The notes under the pieces: generated by a model
Database searches by the model: none
The model's input: only the letters and a program-made list of their open reading frames with translations
What the model was told of the DNA's origin: nothing
Assembly: GCA_947599925.1 (NCBI GenBank)
Contig: CANQFT010000011.1
Span: forward strand, 1-58,062
DNA from: an uncultured Oscillospiraceae bacterium
GTDB lineage: Bacteria; Bacillota; Clostridia; Oscillospirales; Oscillospiraceae
Length of the DNA stretch: 58,062 nucleotides
Reading direction: 5' to 3'
Position numbers and translations under genes: made by a program
Shown here: positions 14,901 to 23,513 of the stretch, piece by piece
Layout of the letters: every line of letters begins with the position of its first letter
Position numbering within the stretch: the stretch's first letter is position 1

Positions 14901-15390
14901 GGGTGCGATCCTCTCCCCCGCCCTTGGGCCGCTGGGCGAACAAAAGCCACAGGGCGTAGCCAAACACGCCGCAGACCACGCAGATGTCCGCCACGTTGAA
15001 CACCCCAAAGGTGATAAAGGTGAAGTTGAACATATCTGTGACCCGGCCCACGCTGACCCGGTCGATCAGATTGCCCGCCGCCCCAGCCAGCACCAGGGCG
15101 ACGCACAGCCGGGGCACGGGGGCGTCCGCCAGCCAGTCCTTCCAGATGCACAGCACCAGCGCCAGGGTGATCGCCGCCGACAGCGCCGTCAGGACCCAGG
15201 TGTGCGCCTCCAGGATGGAGAAGGCCCCGCCGGTGTTCTCCACATGGTAGAGCTCGATGAAATGGGGGATGAGGGGCCGCCGCTCCTCCAGGGCCATGGT
15301 GGCCCGGACCAGGCCCTTCACCACTTGGTCCAGCACGATAAGGGCGCCCGCCAGGGTATACCACGGCCACTTGCGATGTCTCGTCTCCAA
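14875..15390 (-). CDS. lspA: Lipoprotein signal peptidase (signal peptidase II)
   Basis: LspA cleaves prolipoproteins at the lipidated Cys in the membrane. I place the start at TTG 15390, since AGGAGG lies seven bases upstream and the resulting 171-residue protein has the usual length; no ATG fits. Four membrane helices are visible. The catalytic Asp residues are in AGAAGNLIDR (about 109) and FNVADI (about 135), with GRVTDMFNF between them. The TTG is two bases past the ileS stop, so it is coupled to ileS. The several lipoproteins in this window are its expected substrates. Confidence 0.93.
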   Translation of the reverse strand: METRHRKWPWYTLAGALIVLDQVVKGLVRATMALEERRPLIPHFIELYHVENTGGAFSILEAHTWVLTALSAAITLALVLCIWKDWLADAPVPRLCVALVLAGAAGNLIDRVSVGRVTDMFNFTFITFGVFNVADICVVCGVFGYALWLLFAQRPKGGGEDRTHEADADCP

Positions 15391-15391
15391 C

Positions 15392-18193
15392 TCAGCCCTC
15401 CTGCTCCAGCACGGCGGCACAGCGGGGACACAGGCCCCGGCTGTCGGCGCCCTCGTGGTGGTTCCAGCACCGGGGGCACTTCTCGCCCCTGGCGGGGGCG
15501 ACGGCCACATGAAGGCCCTCCAGCCCCTCGGCGGCGTAGCCGGCCTCGCCCCTGTCCACCTCGACCTGGGAGACGATGAACAGCGTGGCCAGGTCCGCCG
15601 CGTCGAAGCCCGGCAGGAACTTGCCCGCCTCATAGTCGGCGTAGAGCCCGTCGGACAGCGCCAGCGTCACCGCCGCGTCCTGGCTCTTCTTGACGCCGCC
15701 CTCGCCCCGCTGGAGCTCCAGGGCCTTGTTGACCTCGTCGCGGAGGGCGATCAGCTGGGCCCAGCGGGCTTCCTCGTCCTCCGACAGAGCGCGGGCGGGG
15801 TCGAAGTCCGGCATATCGTTCAGCAGGGCGCTCTCGGCGTTCACGCCCGCGGCGTGGGGCATGGCCCGCCAGATCTCATCGGAGGTAAAGGCCAGAATGG
15901 GGGCCAGCAGCCGGGTCAGCCCGTCCAGGATGGTGTAGAGCGCGCTCTGGGCGCTCTGGCGGCCGGCGGCGTCGCCGCAGTAGAGCCGGTCCTTGATCAC
16001 GTCCAGATAGAAGTTGGACAGATCCACCACGCAGAAGTTGTAGACAGCGCGGTAGACCACATGGAAGTCGTAGACCTCATAGGCGGCCCGGCAGGTTTTG
16101 GCCAGCTTGCCCAGCTGGGCCACCGCCCAGCGGTCCAGCCCCACCATGTCGGCCGCGGGAGTGGCCTTGTCGGGATCAAAGTCGTGGAGGTTGCCCAGCA
16201 TATACCGGGCGGTGTTGCGGATCTTCAGATAGGTCTGGGCCAGCTGCTTGAGGATGTCCTGGGAGATCCGCATATCCTGGGTGTAGTCGGTGCTGGCCAC
16301 CCACAGCCGGAAGATGTCCGCGCCGTAGTCCTTCAAGACCTCGTCGGGGCTGACGGCGTTGCCCAGGGACTTGTGCATGGCCTTGCCCTCGCCGTCCACC
16401 GTCCAGCCGTGGGTGACGATCTGCTTGTAGGGGGCCACGCCGTTGACGGCGATGGAGGTGAGCATACTGGACTGGAACCAGCCCCGGTACTGGTCGCCGC
16501 CCTCCAAATAGAGGTCGGCGGGGTACTTCAGATAGGGCCGGACGTCGGCCACGGCGGCCCAGGTGGAGCCGGAGTCGAACCACACGTCCATGATGTCGTT
16601 TTCCTTGGAGAAGTGGGCCTTGCCGCACTTGGGACACACGAGGCCCTGGGGCGCCAACTCCTGGGCGGTCTTGTCAAACCAGATGTTGGAGCCGTTTTCC
16701 CGGAACAGCTCGGCGACGTGGGAGATGGTCTCCGGGGTGACGATGGCCTCGCCGCAGTCGTCGCAGTAGAACACCGGGATGGGCACGCCCCACACCCGCT
16801 GGCGGGAGATGCACCAGTCGTTGCGCTCGGAGATCATGGAGATCATCCGCTCCTTGCCCCAGTCGGGCTTCCACCAGATCCCGTCGCAGCTTTTGACGGC
16901 GGCGTCCTTGATGGCGTCCACGCTGCAGAACCACTGCTCCGTGGCCCGGTAGATGATGGGGTGCTTGCACCGCCAGCAGTGGGGGTAGGAGTGGACGATC
17001 TGCTCCTTGGCCAGCAGGAAGCCCTCGGCCTCCAGATCGGCCACCACCATGTCGTTGCCCGTGGCGTAATACTGGCCGTTGTAACGCTCGTCGGTCATCA
17101 CGCCCTTGGCGTTCACCGGCACGGGCACGCCGATGTGGGTCAGCCCCGCCTTGTCATACCGCTGGCAGATGTCAAAGTCCTCCGCGCCAAAGCCGGGGGC
17201 GGTGTGGACACAGCCGGAACCCGCCTCCAGCGTTACGTGCTCGCCGTTGAGGATCACCGAATCCTGCTCCAACAGCGGGTGCTTGGCCACCATCAGCTCG
17301 AACTCGCTGCCCTTCATGGCGGCCAGGACCTGACAGGCGCCATAGTCCAGCCCCGCGCGCTTGCACACCCCTTCCGCCAGGTCCTGGGCCATGATATACC
17401 GCTCGCCGTTGGGCGCCTGGAGCAGTACATAGTCGAACCCGGCGTTGAGGCAGATGGCGGTGTTGCCCGGAATGGTCCAGGGCGTGGTGGTCCAGATGAC
17501 GAAGAAGGTCTTGTCCAGCGGACCGTACTGGCCCAGCTTGCCCTTGTCGTCTTTCACAGGGAACTTCACGAAGATGGTGGTGCAGGGGTCGTCGGCGTAC
17601 TCGATCTCCGCCTCGGCCAAGGCGGTCTGGTCGTGGGGGCACCAGTAGACCGACTTCATGCCCTTGTAGATGAGCCCCTTCTCCGCCATCTTGCCAAAGA
17701 CCTCGATCTGCCGGGCCTCGAACTCCGGCAGGAGGGTGATATAGGGGTCGTCCCACTCGCCAAGCACGCCCAGGCGCTTAAACTGCTCGGTCATCTTGGC
17801 GATGTAGCTCTCGGCGTACTCCCGGCACTTGATGCGGAACTCCGCCACCGTCATCTCCTCGCGCTTGACGCTCTTGTCCTTGAGCACCGCCGACTCGATG
17901 GGCAGGCCGTGGGTGTCCCAGCCGGGGACGTAAGGGGCCTGATAGCCTGTCATGTTCCGCATCTTCACGATCATGTCCTTGAGGACCTTGTTCATGGCGG
18001 TGCCGATATGGATGTTGCCGTTGGCGTAGGGTGGGCCGTCGTGGAGGACGAAGCGGGGCTTGCCCTCGTTGCGGGCCACCATCTTCTCATAGAGCCCCTC
18101 AAAGCCCGCCAGCATCTCCGGTTCCCGGCGGGGCAGACCCGCCCGCATGGGGAAATCGGTCTGGGGAAGGTGTACGGTCTGGTTGAAGTCCAT
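15392..18193 (-). CDS. ileS: Isoleucyl-tRNA synthetase
   Basis: This class I synthetase of 933 residues charges tRNA-Ile. GNIHIGTAMNK (HIGH motif) lies near residue 58 and GKAMHKSLGN, a variant of KMSKS, near 605. The editing CP1 domain contains WTTTPWTIPGN. The C-terminus holds a zinc site, CPRCWNHHEG and CPRC, typical of bacterial IleRS of the longer form. The first residues MDFNQTVHLPQTDFPMRA match Firmicutes IleRS. A T-box leader with an ATC specifier controls it by uncharged tRNA-Ile, and lspA, rluD and the two-component/ABC genes follow on the same strand. Confidence 0.97.
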   Translation of the reverse strand: MDFNQTVHLPQTDFPMRAGLPRREPEMLAGFEGLYEKMVARNEGKPRFVLHDGPPYANGNIHIGTAMNKVLKDMIVKMRNMTGYQAPYVPGWDTHGLPIESAVLKDKSVKREEMTVAEFRIKCREYAESYIAKMTEQFKRLGVLGEWDDPYITLLPEFEARQIEVFGKMAEKGLIYKGMKSVYWCPHDQTALAEAEIEYADDPCTTIFVKFPVKDDKGKLGQYGPLDKTFFVIWTTTPWTIPGNTAICLNAGFDYVLLQAPNGERYIMAQDLAEGVCKRAGLDYGACQVLAAMKGSEFELMVAKHPLLEQDSVILNGEHVTLEAGSGCVHTAPGFGAEDFDICQRYDKAGLTHIGVPVPVNAKGVMTDERYNGQYYATGNDMVVADLEAEGFLLAKEQIVHSYPHCWRCKHPIIYRATEQWFCSVDAIKDAAVKSCDGIWWKPDWGKERMISMISERNDWCISRQRVWGVPIPVFYCDDCGEAIVTPETISHVAELFRENGSNIWFDKTAQELAPQGLVCPKCGKAHFSKENDIMDVWFDSGSTWAAVADVRPYLKYPADLYLEGGDQYRGWFQSSMLTSIAVNGVAPYKQIVTHGWTVDGEGKAMHKSLGNAVSPDEVLKDYGADIFRLWVASTDYTQDMRISQDILKQLAQTYLKIRNTARYMLGNLHDFDPDKATPAADMVGLDRWAVAQLGKLAKTCRAAYEVYDFHVVYRAVYNFCVVDLSNFYLDVIKDRLYCGDAAGRQSAQSALYTILDGLTRLLAPILAFTSDEIWRAMPHAAGVNAESALLNDMPDFDPARALSEDEEARWAQLIALRDEVNKALELQRGEGGVKKSQDAAVTLALSDGLYADYEAGKFLPGFDAADLATLFIVSQVEVDRGEAGYAAEGLEGLHVAVAPARGEKCPRCWNHHEGADSRGLCPRCAAVLEQEG

Positions 18194-18251
18194 GGCATAT
18201 TCTCCTCACTCAAGTGTTTTTGCCGGATCAAAAGACGGCGCGGCCCGCGGG

Positions 18252-18500
18252 GGCATAAAAAACGCCCTTGTCTCCACAAAGAGACAAAGGCGCGAACCTC
18301 TGCGGTACCACTCTTCTTGCCGGGCGCAGCCGCCCGGCCCCTCGCTTCGCCTGTAACGGGACGCCCCGCCGGGGCTTACTGGTCTGTTCAGCCCCATCGC
18401 TCCGAGGTGATCTTCCCCTGCCCGGCCCCGCCGCCTCGCACCCGCCGGCGGCTCTCTTGGGAGGTCCAAGGAGGGTACTCGTCCTCTTCTCCGCGTTTGA
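18252..18500 (-). promoter_or_regulatory. T-box riboswitch (isoleucine) before ileS
   Basis: On the minus strand: Stem I with AGAGAGCC and GGTGCGAGGC, a specifier loop GAAGATCACC giving codon ATC (18411-18409), GCTGAACA, AGTAAGCCCC, and the T-box bulge AGAGTGGTACCGC (18313-18301 region) that pairs with the tRNA acceptor end. It ends in a terminator hairpin. ATC decodes isoleucine, in agreement with ileS downstream. Starvation for charged tRNA-Ile should favour the antiterminator. With the promoter it fills the gap 18194-18546. Confidence 0.95.
18254..18294 (-). terminator. Conditional terminator of the ileS T-box
   Basis: Minus strand CGCCTTTGTCTC, short TTTGTG loop, GAGACAAGGGCG, then GTTTTTTATG: a strong stem followed by six T. 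It competes with the antiterminator formed around the GTGGTACC element. Confidence 0.9.
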
Positions 18501-18508
18501 ACTCTCTT

Positions 18509-18537
18509 AGTTTATCCACTTTCCCCACAAATGTCAA
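18509..18537 (-). promoter_or_regulatory. Promoter of the T-box-ileS operon
   Basis: TTGACA (18537-18532) and TAAACT (18514-18509) on the minus strand, 17 bases apart. The -35 box is a perfect consensus match. It lies just after the stop of the MATE gene. Confidence 0.8.
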
Positions 18538-18546
18538 GAGCAAACC

Positions 18547-19875
18547 TCAATATCCGTACTGTTTCCGCTTGACCGCCAGGAAAGACACGCTGACCAGGAA
18601 AGAGCACACGTCGGCCACCACCACCGCCCACCACACGCCCTCCAGCCCCAGGAGGACCGGCAGGACCAGCACGGACAGACACTGGAACACCAGTCCCCGC
18701 AAAAAGGCGATCACCGCCGACACAAGGCCGTTGTTGAGGGCGGTGAAGAAGGAGGAGGTGAAGATGTTCACCCCCGCCACCAAAAACATCAGCGAGCAGA
18801 TGTGAAAGGCATGGCGGGTCATGGCCATCAGCGCCCCGTCGTAGCCCACGAACACCTTGGCCAGCGGCCCGGCCAACAGCCAGGCCAGCAGGGTCATGGC
18901 CACCCCCACCCCGCCCATCAGCCGCAGGCTCTTGCGGAGCAGGCCCCGCACCTCGCCGGAGTCCTCCGCGCCATAGTGGTAGCTGATGATGGGGGCGGCG
19001 CCGATGGTGTAGCCGATGAAAATGGCCAAAAACACGAAATTCACATACATCAACACCCCGTAGGCCGCCACGCCGTCCTGCCCCGCCAGACGCATGAGCT
19101 GGAAGTTGAACAGCATACTCACCACCGAGCCCGCGATGTTGTTCATGAGCTCGCTGGAGCCGTTGCCGCAGGCCCGCGCCAGCGCGCCAAAGTCCATCCG
19201 GGTCGCCGTGAGGCGCAGGACGCTGTCGTTGGGCCGCAGGAAGTAGACCAGCGGCAGCGCCCCGCCCACGGTCTGGCTGATGCCCGTCGCCACCGCCGCG
19301 CCGGCGATGCCCCACCGGAACCCCGCCACAAAGAGGGCGTCCAGCGCCATGTTGGTCACCCCCGCCGCCAGGGTACAAAAAAGCCCCAGCTTGGGCTTTT
19401 GCGCGGTGGTGAGAAAGGTCTGAAAGAGGTTTTGCAGCATGAAGCAGGTGTTGAAGCCCAGTAAGATGCGCCCGTAGAGCACGCAGTCGTCCGCCATCTC
19501 GCCCTCGGCGCCCAGGGCCACGGCGATGGGCCGCAGAAAGACGATGCCCAGCGCGGACAGCACCACCCCGGCCCACACCGTGGCCATCACCATCATCGTG
19601 AAATAGCGGTTGGCCCTGGGGCGGTCCCCTTCGCCCAGGGTCTTGGCCACCAGCGCCGAACCGCCCGCGCCCAGCATGAAGCCCACGCCGCCCAGGATCA
19701 TCACAAAGGGGTAGATGAGGTTCACCGCGGCAAAGGCGGTCTTGCCCACCCAGTTGGACACGAAAAAACCATCCACCACGCTGTAAATGGAGGTGAAGAT
19801 CATCATCGCGATGGGCGGCAGGCAGAACCGCACCAGCCGTTTGTAGTTGAAGTGGTCAGAGAGTTGGATGGACAT
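18547..19875 (-). CDS. MATE-family multidrug/cation antiporter
   Basis: The 442-residue protein has twelve predicted membrane helices in two repeats, the MATE arrangement (N-terminal KRLVRFCLPPIAMMIFTSIY; QTVGGALPLVYFLRP at the inter-repeat boundary; IISYHYGAEDSGEVRGLLRK in the second half). These proteins export drugs or metabolites in exchange for Na+ or H+. The start at 19875 follows AAGGAAG. It stands alone between the divIVA terminator and the ileS promoter. The substrate is unknown; the sequence looks closer to the DinF/NorM-like MATE branch than to polysaccharide flippases. Confidence 0.9.
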   Translation of the reverse strand: MSIQLSDHFNYKRLVRFCLPPIAMMIFTSIYSVVDGFFVSNWVGKTAFAAVNLIYPFVMILGGVGFMLGAGGSALVAKTLGEGDRPRANRYFTMMVMATVWAGVVLSALGIVFLRPIAVALGAEGEMADDCVLYGRILLGFNTCFMLQNLFQTFLTTAQKPKLGLFCTLAAGVTNMALDALFVAGFRWGIAGAAVATGISQTVGGALPLVYFLRPNDSVLRLTATRMDFGALARACGNGSSELMNNIAGSVVSMLFNFQLMRLAGQDGVAAYGVLMYVNFVFLAIFIGYTIGAAPIISYHYGAEDSGEVRGLLRKSLRLMGGVGVAMTLLAWLLAGPLAKVFVGYDGALMAMTRHAFHICSLMFLVAGVNIFTSSFFTALNNGLVSAVIAFLRGLVFQCLSVLVLPVLLGLEGVWWAVVVADVCSFLVSVSFLAVKRKQYGY

Positions 19876-19912
19876 GAAAACTTCCTTTCTTCCCCGCGCC
19901 GTCCCGCGGCAC

Positions 19913-19952
19913 AAAAAGGCGGTGTGCTCCCCGCACACCGCCTCTCGCCGCG
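19913..19952 (-). terminator. Terminator after divIVA
   Basis: Minus strand GGCGGTGTGC, loop GGGGA, GCACACCGCC, followed by TTTTTGTG. A perfect 10-bp stem closes the nine-gene cysE-to-divIVA unit. Confidence 0.9.
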
Positions 19953-19958
19953 CCTGTC

Positions 19959-20696
19959 TCAGTCGATCTCAAAGTCCTTGCCAAACTCCAGGGACCTGCG
20001 CTCTACCCGGCGGGTAGGGGCGGTGGGGTCGGGTTCCTCCTCCTGTCCCTGGGCGGCCTTGCGGTCTGCCATGAGCTTTTCGTAGAGGGCCACGGAGCTC
20101 TCCTCCACCTGCTGGGGGTCCTGCTCCTCCGGCTCCGCCTCAGACTGGGACGGCCCCTGGTCCTCCTTGGCCACCGTGCGCTCCACCGCTGCCCGGATGG
20201 CCTCCACGGTGGTCTCCATGCCGCTCTTTTCCGGCGCGGGCTCCGGGACGATCGCGTCCAGCTGCGCCAGCAGTTCCATCTCCTGCTGGCACACAGAGGC
20301 CACGCGTTGCTTGAAGCTCTCCACCGACGCCCTGGCCCGCTCCAACTTCTGGGTCTCCGCAGCCAGACGGTTGGCGATGTCCTCTTTCATGGCCCCGGCG
20401 CTCTCCTCGGCGTCGGCCAGGAGCTTGGCGCACTGGGCCTCGGTCTCCTTGACCATGCTGTCCGCGGTCTGCTGGGCGGTCATAAGGGCCTTCCGCATCC
20501 CCTCTTCAGTGGCCTGATACTCCCGGATCTTCCCCGACAGCACGCCCAGCTTCTGCTTGAGCAGGGCGTTTTCGTTGAACAGGGCCTCATAGTCGGCGGT
20601 CAACTCATCCAGAAAGTCGTCCACCATGGCCATATTGTAGCCGCCAAAGGAGGCCTTTCCAAAGGAGCGCTGGGCCACCTCTTGTGGGGTGAGCAT
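19959..20696 (-). CDS. divIVA: DivIVA-domain cell-division/polarity protein
   Basis: The 245-residue protein starts MLTPQEVAQRSFGKASFGGY, the DivIVA lipid-binding domain with the conserved Gly-Tyr loop, followed by MAMVDDFLDELTADYEAL. A coiled coil runs from about residue 30 to 145, then an acidic, Pro- and Gln-rich tail. DivIVA proteins bind curved membrane at septa and poles and recruit division or wall-synthesis factors. It lies 18 bases after sepF and is the last gene before a strong terminator. The long acidic tail is the main difference from short Bacillus DivIVA. Confidence 0.93.
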   Translation of the reverse strand: MLTPQEVAQRSFGKASFGGYNMAMVDDFLDELTADYEALFNENALLKQKLGVLSGKIREYQATEEGMRKALMTAQQTADSMVKETEAQCAKLLADAEESAGAMKEDIANRLAAETQKLERARASVESFKQRVASVCQQEMELLAQLDAIVPEPAPEKSGMETTVEAIRAAVERTVAKEDQGPSQSEAEPEEQDPQQVEESSVALYEKLMADRKAAQGQEEEPDPTAPTRRVERRSLEFGKDFEID

Positions 20697-20714
20697 TGCC
20701 GTTCCCCTCTTTCT

Positions 20715-21194
20715 TTAGAAATTGTAGAGCCCGTTGTTCTCCAGCTCACCCACCAGATCGCCCAGAATGTCCACGTTGAAGGGGGTGACAATGTAGGTGA
20801 AGGCGGCCACCTTCTTGACCTTCCCGTCGCTGGCGTAGGCCACACCGGCCACGAAGTCCAGCAGACGCCGGGCGATGTCCTTGCTCACAGATTCCAGATT
20901 CAGCACCACCGTGCGCTTCTCCCGCAGATGGTCGGCGATCTCAGGGGCGGAGTCGAACTGCTCCGGCTTGACCAGCACCACCTGGAGCTGGGTGGTGGTG
21001 TGGATGTTCACCACCTTGTTGCTCCGGCGGTCGGAGTGGGCGTCGTAGATGGAGGCCTCCATGTCGTCCCGCTGGGGCCGCTCGGCGCGCTCGCGGCGCT
21101 TCTCCGTCTTGGCCCCGTCCTCGAAGTCCTCAAACTCCTCTTCCTCGTCGTCGTAGGGACGGGTCAGCTTCTTCAGCTCGGCGATAAAATTCAT
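20715..21194 (-). CDS. sepF: SepF, FtsZ-ring membrane anchor
   Basis: The 159-residue protein has an N-terminal MNFIAELKKLTRPYDDEEEE, an amphipathic membrane helix leading into an acidic linker. The SepF fold follows (VVNIHTTTQLQVVLVKPEQF, KRTVVLNLESVSKDIARRLLDFVAGVAY and FTYIVTPFNVDI). SepF binds the FtsZ C-terminus and helps tether and shape the Z ring. Its position between yggS and divIVA matches the conserved Gram-positive ylm/yggS-sepF-divIVA cluster. It is transcribed with both. Confidence 0.95.
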   Translation of the reverse strand: MNFIAELKKLTRPYDDEEEEFEDFEDGAKTEKRRERAERPQRDDMEASIYDAHSDRRSNKVVNIHTTTQLQVVLVKPEQFDSAPEIADHLREKRTVVLNLESVSKDIARRLLDFVAGVAYASDGKVKKVAAFTYIVTPFNVDILGDLVGELENNGLYNF

Positions 21195-21238
21195 AGCTCT
21201 GTTTCCCCTTTCGCTCTTTTGTCAAGCGGCTTGCGCTG

Positions 21239-21937
21239 TCAACTCCGGGGCCCAAAGAGCGCGGTCCCCAGGCGCACCAGCGTGGCGCCCTCCCGCACCG
21301 CGTCGGCGTAGTCCCGGCTCATCCCCATGGAGAGACAACTGATAGTGCCCTTATTATCCCCCATTTTTTGAATTATGTCAACATAAAATTGATAGATTTT
21401 GTGAAAAAATTTTCGGTTGTCCCCAACATCTTGTGCCACAGGGGGAATGGCCATGAGCCCGCGCAGGCGCACGCCGGGCAGTTCCATGGCCCGCTCCGCG
21501 GCGAAAAGCAGCTCCTCCGGGGCAAAGCCGGACTTGCTCTCCTCCCCGGCGATGTTCACTTCCAGCAGGATGTCCTGGACCCGTCCCAGCCGGAGGGCGC
21601 AGTCGTTGACCCCCTCCAACAGCCGCGCCGAGCCGATGGACTCGATCAGGTCTACCCGGCCCACCACCTTGTTGATCTTGTTGGTCTGCAGATGGCCGAT
21701 GAAGTGGACCCGCGCCCCGTCGTAGGCGAACTGGTCCAACTTCTGGGTCAGCTCCTGGACCCGGTTCTCCCCGCAGACGGTGACGCCGGCGGCGATGGCG
21801 GCCCGGACCGTGGCGGCGTCCTGGGTCTTGGTGGCCGCCTCCAGGGTGATCTCCGCCGGGTCGCGGCCCACCTCTCTGGCGGCGGCGGCGATACCGGCCA
21901 GAGCTTGCTCCAATTTGGCCCGAATGAGGGTCTCCAT
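21239..21937 (-). CDS. yggS: YggS/PROSC-family pyridoxal phosphate homeostasis protein
   Basis: The protein is 232 residues with the single-domain alanine-racemase-like barrel. Motifs: EITLEAATKTQDAATVRAA, where the Lys of ATKTQ is the PLP-binding residue (family usually AVSKT), then GENRVQEL, VHFIGHLQTNKINKVV and LSMGMSRDYADAVREGATLVRLG. It buffers free PLP and affects vitamin B6 and amino-acid balance. I place the start at 21937, one base after the stop of the HlyD-like gene, where GGTGG provides a modest ribosome site. A lower-GC stretch near 21355-21420 lies in the insertion region of the protein. Confidence 0.93.
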   Translation of the reverse strand: METLIRAKLEQALAGIAAAAREVGRDPAEITLEAATKTQDAATVRAAIAAGVTVCGENRVQELTQKLDQFAYDGARVHFIGHLQTNKINKVVGRVDLIESIGSARLLEGVNDCALRLGRVQDILLEVNIAGEESKSGFAPEELLFAAERAMELPGVRLRGLMAIPPVAQDVGDNRKFFHKIYQFYVDIIQKMGDNKGTISCLSMGMSRDYADAVREGATLVRLGTALFGPRS

Positions 21938-21938
21938 C

Positions 21939-23180
21939 TCAGGCCACCACCTTTCCATCATAGAGTTCCCGGCTGGACAGGACGATGGTATCTCCCGGCC
22001 GCAGGACCTTGCGGTTGACGTCGGCGCCTTTCACCAGGTAAAAGCCCTCGCCCTCGCGGATGACCTCCACCTTCTTGAACTCGCACTGGCGGCCCACCAG
22101 GGTGTATACCCCCGTGGTGGTGGTGCCGTCGTCGTTTTCCCTGACCCGCAGGGCCTTGTCGGGCACCCGGATGCCGGAAAATGTCTCAAAGACCAGCCGG
22201 GCGCTCAAAAACCGGCAGAGCGTCACCTGGTTCAGATAGCGGTCGGAGGAGAACACGGCCACGCGGCGGCCCTCCTCGTCGGGGCCCAGCCGCTCCAGGG
22301 TCATGGACATCTGGCGGTTGAAATCCCCGGAGAAGGCCAGCTGGCAGTCCTGGCCCTCGGTGAGCCGCTGGGCGGTGGCGTCGTCCACGGCGGCGACGTA
22401 GTACCAGGTGGAGTCGGTGATCAGCTTCCCCAGGGCGTTTTCATCCGCTTGGGCGCCCTGGCTCTGGAGCCCCTCCAACTCGGAGACGGTGAGGCTCTCC
22501 AGCCGCTCCGGGGTAAGGGTCTCCTCCAGCCCGTCGGCCATGCCGGAAAAAACGCCGCCCCGCGTCACCGTCACCAGGTCCGTGCCCTGGGCGGAGGCGG
22601 CGGTCAGGGCGTTGAGGCGGTCCTCCACATCCTGGGCCGCCTGTTGCAACCGGGCCACGCTGTCCGCGCCCGTAGCGGCGTCGGAGGTCCGCTTGACCAC
22701 CAGTGAGCGGATGGAAAGTCCCTGGTCGGCCAGCTGGGAGAGTTCCCCGGTGGAGAGCTGGCTCTTCAGCTTGGCCAGATCCGTGACCAGCTGGGCGTCC
22801 AGCTCCTTGGCGTCGCTGACGGCGTCGCCCCGGCGCATGGCGTAGCGCAGCTGTTCCAGTTCCAGTTCCAACTCCTGGGTCTGGCGGTGGTCGGCCAGCG
22901 CGGTCTCGTTTTGGTAAATGCGGGCGACCGCGGCGCCGGCGCTGACCCGCTCCCCCTCCTGGGGCAGCACCTCCGCCATCCGGACCGCGCCGGGCACCGC
23001 CCTCTCTTCCCGCGCCACAACGCCGTCCAGAGGCACATCGTCATAGAGTTCGTAGGAGTAGGTCACCACCAGCTGGTAGGGTTCGGAAAACCCCTGGAAG
23101 ATATACACGCCCAGGTAGACCAGCACCGCCGCCAACAGCAGCAAAATGACCGCGCGCGTGACCAGCGTGCCCTGTTTCAT
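21939..23180 (-). CDS. HlyD-like membrane-anchored adaptor/secretion-associated protein
   Basis: The 413-residue protein has a short basic start, one membrane helix (VILLLLAAVLVYLGVYIF), then VTYSYELYDDVPLDGVVAREE and GERVSAGAAVARIYQNE, a biotinyl-lipoyl-like half motif as in HlyD-type adaptors. A helical arm spans about 95-200, and a second beta-rich half ends GDTIVLSSRELYDG. No ABC exporter or TolC-like partner is next to it. Proteins of this type occur beside yggS-sepF in many Clostridia, so a role in the division cluster rather than export is plausible but unproven. AGGAGG precedes the start by 11 bases. Confidence 0.7.
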   Translation of the reverse strand: MKQGTLVTRAVILLLLAAVLVYLGVYIFQGFSEPYQLVVTYSYELYDDVPLDGVVAREERAVPGAVRMAEVLPQEGERVSAGAAVARIYQNETALADHRQTQELELELEQLRYAMRRGDAVSDAKELDAQLVTDLAKLKSQLSTGELSQLADQGLSIRSLVVKRTSDAATGADSVARLQQAAQDVEDRLNALTAASAQGTDLVTVTRGGVFSGMADGLEETLTPERLESLTVSELEGLQSQGAQADENALGKLITDSTWYYVAAVDDATAQRLTEGQDCQLAFSGDFNRQMSMTLERLGPDEEGRRVAVFSSDRYLNQVTLCRFLSARLVFETFSGIRVPDKALRVRENDDGTTTTGVYTLVGRQCEFKKVEVIREGEGFYLVKGADVNRKVLRPGDTIVLSSRELYDGKVVA

Positions 23181-23216
23181 ATGTAGCCCTGCCTCCTTCC
23201 CGGAGGACGCCTTTGT

Positions 23217-23450
23217 TTACTCCGCCGTCGCCGCCTCCAGTTCCATCCGCCGTTCCGGGACGATGGTGGAGATGGCGTGCTTGTAGATGACCTGTTGCTT
23301 TTCCTCGGACTGGACCACCACCACGAAGGGGTCAAAGCCGGTGATGCAGCCCCGGATCTGAAAGCCGTTCATCAGAAACATGGTCACCGGCATCCGGGCG
23401 GTGCGGCAACGGGTCAAAAAAGCGTCCTGTAAGATTTTTGTGTTTTTCAT
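23217..23450 (-). CDS. hfq: RNA chaperone Hfq
   Basis: The 77-residue protein has the Sm1 motif region (LTRCRTARMPVTMFLMNGFQIRGCITGFDPFVVVV) and Sm2 YKHAISTIVP, in which the family YKHA signature is exact. It forms a hexamer that binds A-rich and U-rich RNA. The miaA-hfq order is the usual one in bacteria and is kept here, with a 63-base gap after miaA. The short acidic tail of four residues resembles other Gram-positive Hfq proteins. Confidence 0.96.
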   Translation of the reverse strand: MKNTKILQDAFLTRCRTARMPVTMFLMNGFQIRGCITGFDPFVVVVQSEEKQQVIYKHAISTIVPERRMELEAATAE

Positions 23451-23513
23451 TTTTGTACACGCTCCCTCTTCAAATTGGCATATGGCCTGGCGTATATCCC
23501 TACGCAGGCAGTA

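Noticed and set aside
15257-18805. A very long open frame on the plus strand opposite ileS and lspA
   Set aside because: It is the mirror of GC-rich coding DNA: Gly/Val/His/Arg-rich, no ribosome site, no recognisable domain, and it crosses the T-box leader. IleRS on the other strand has full family motifs.
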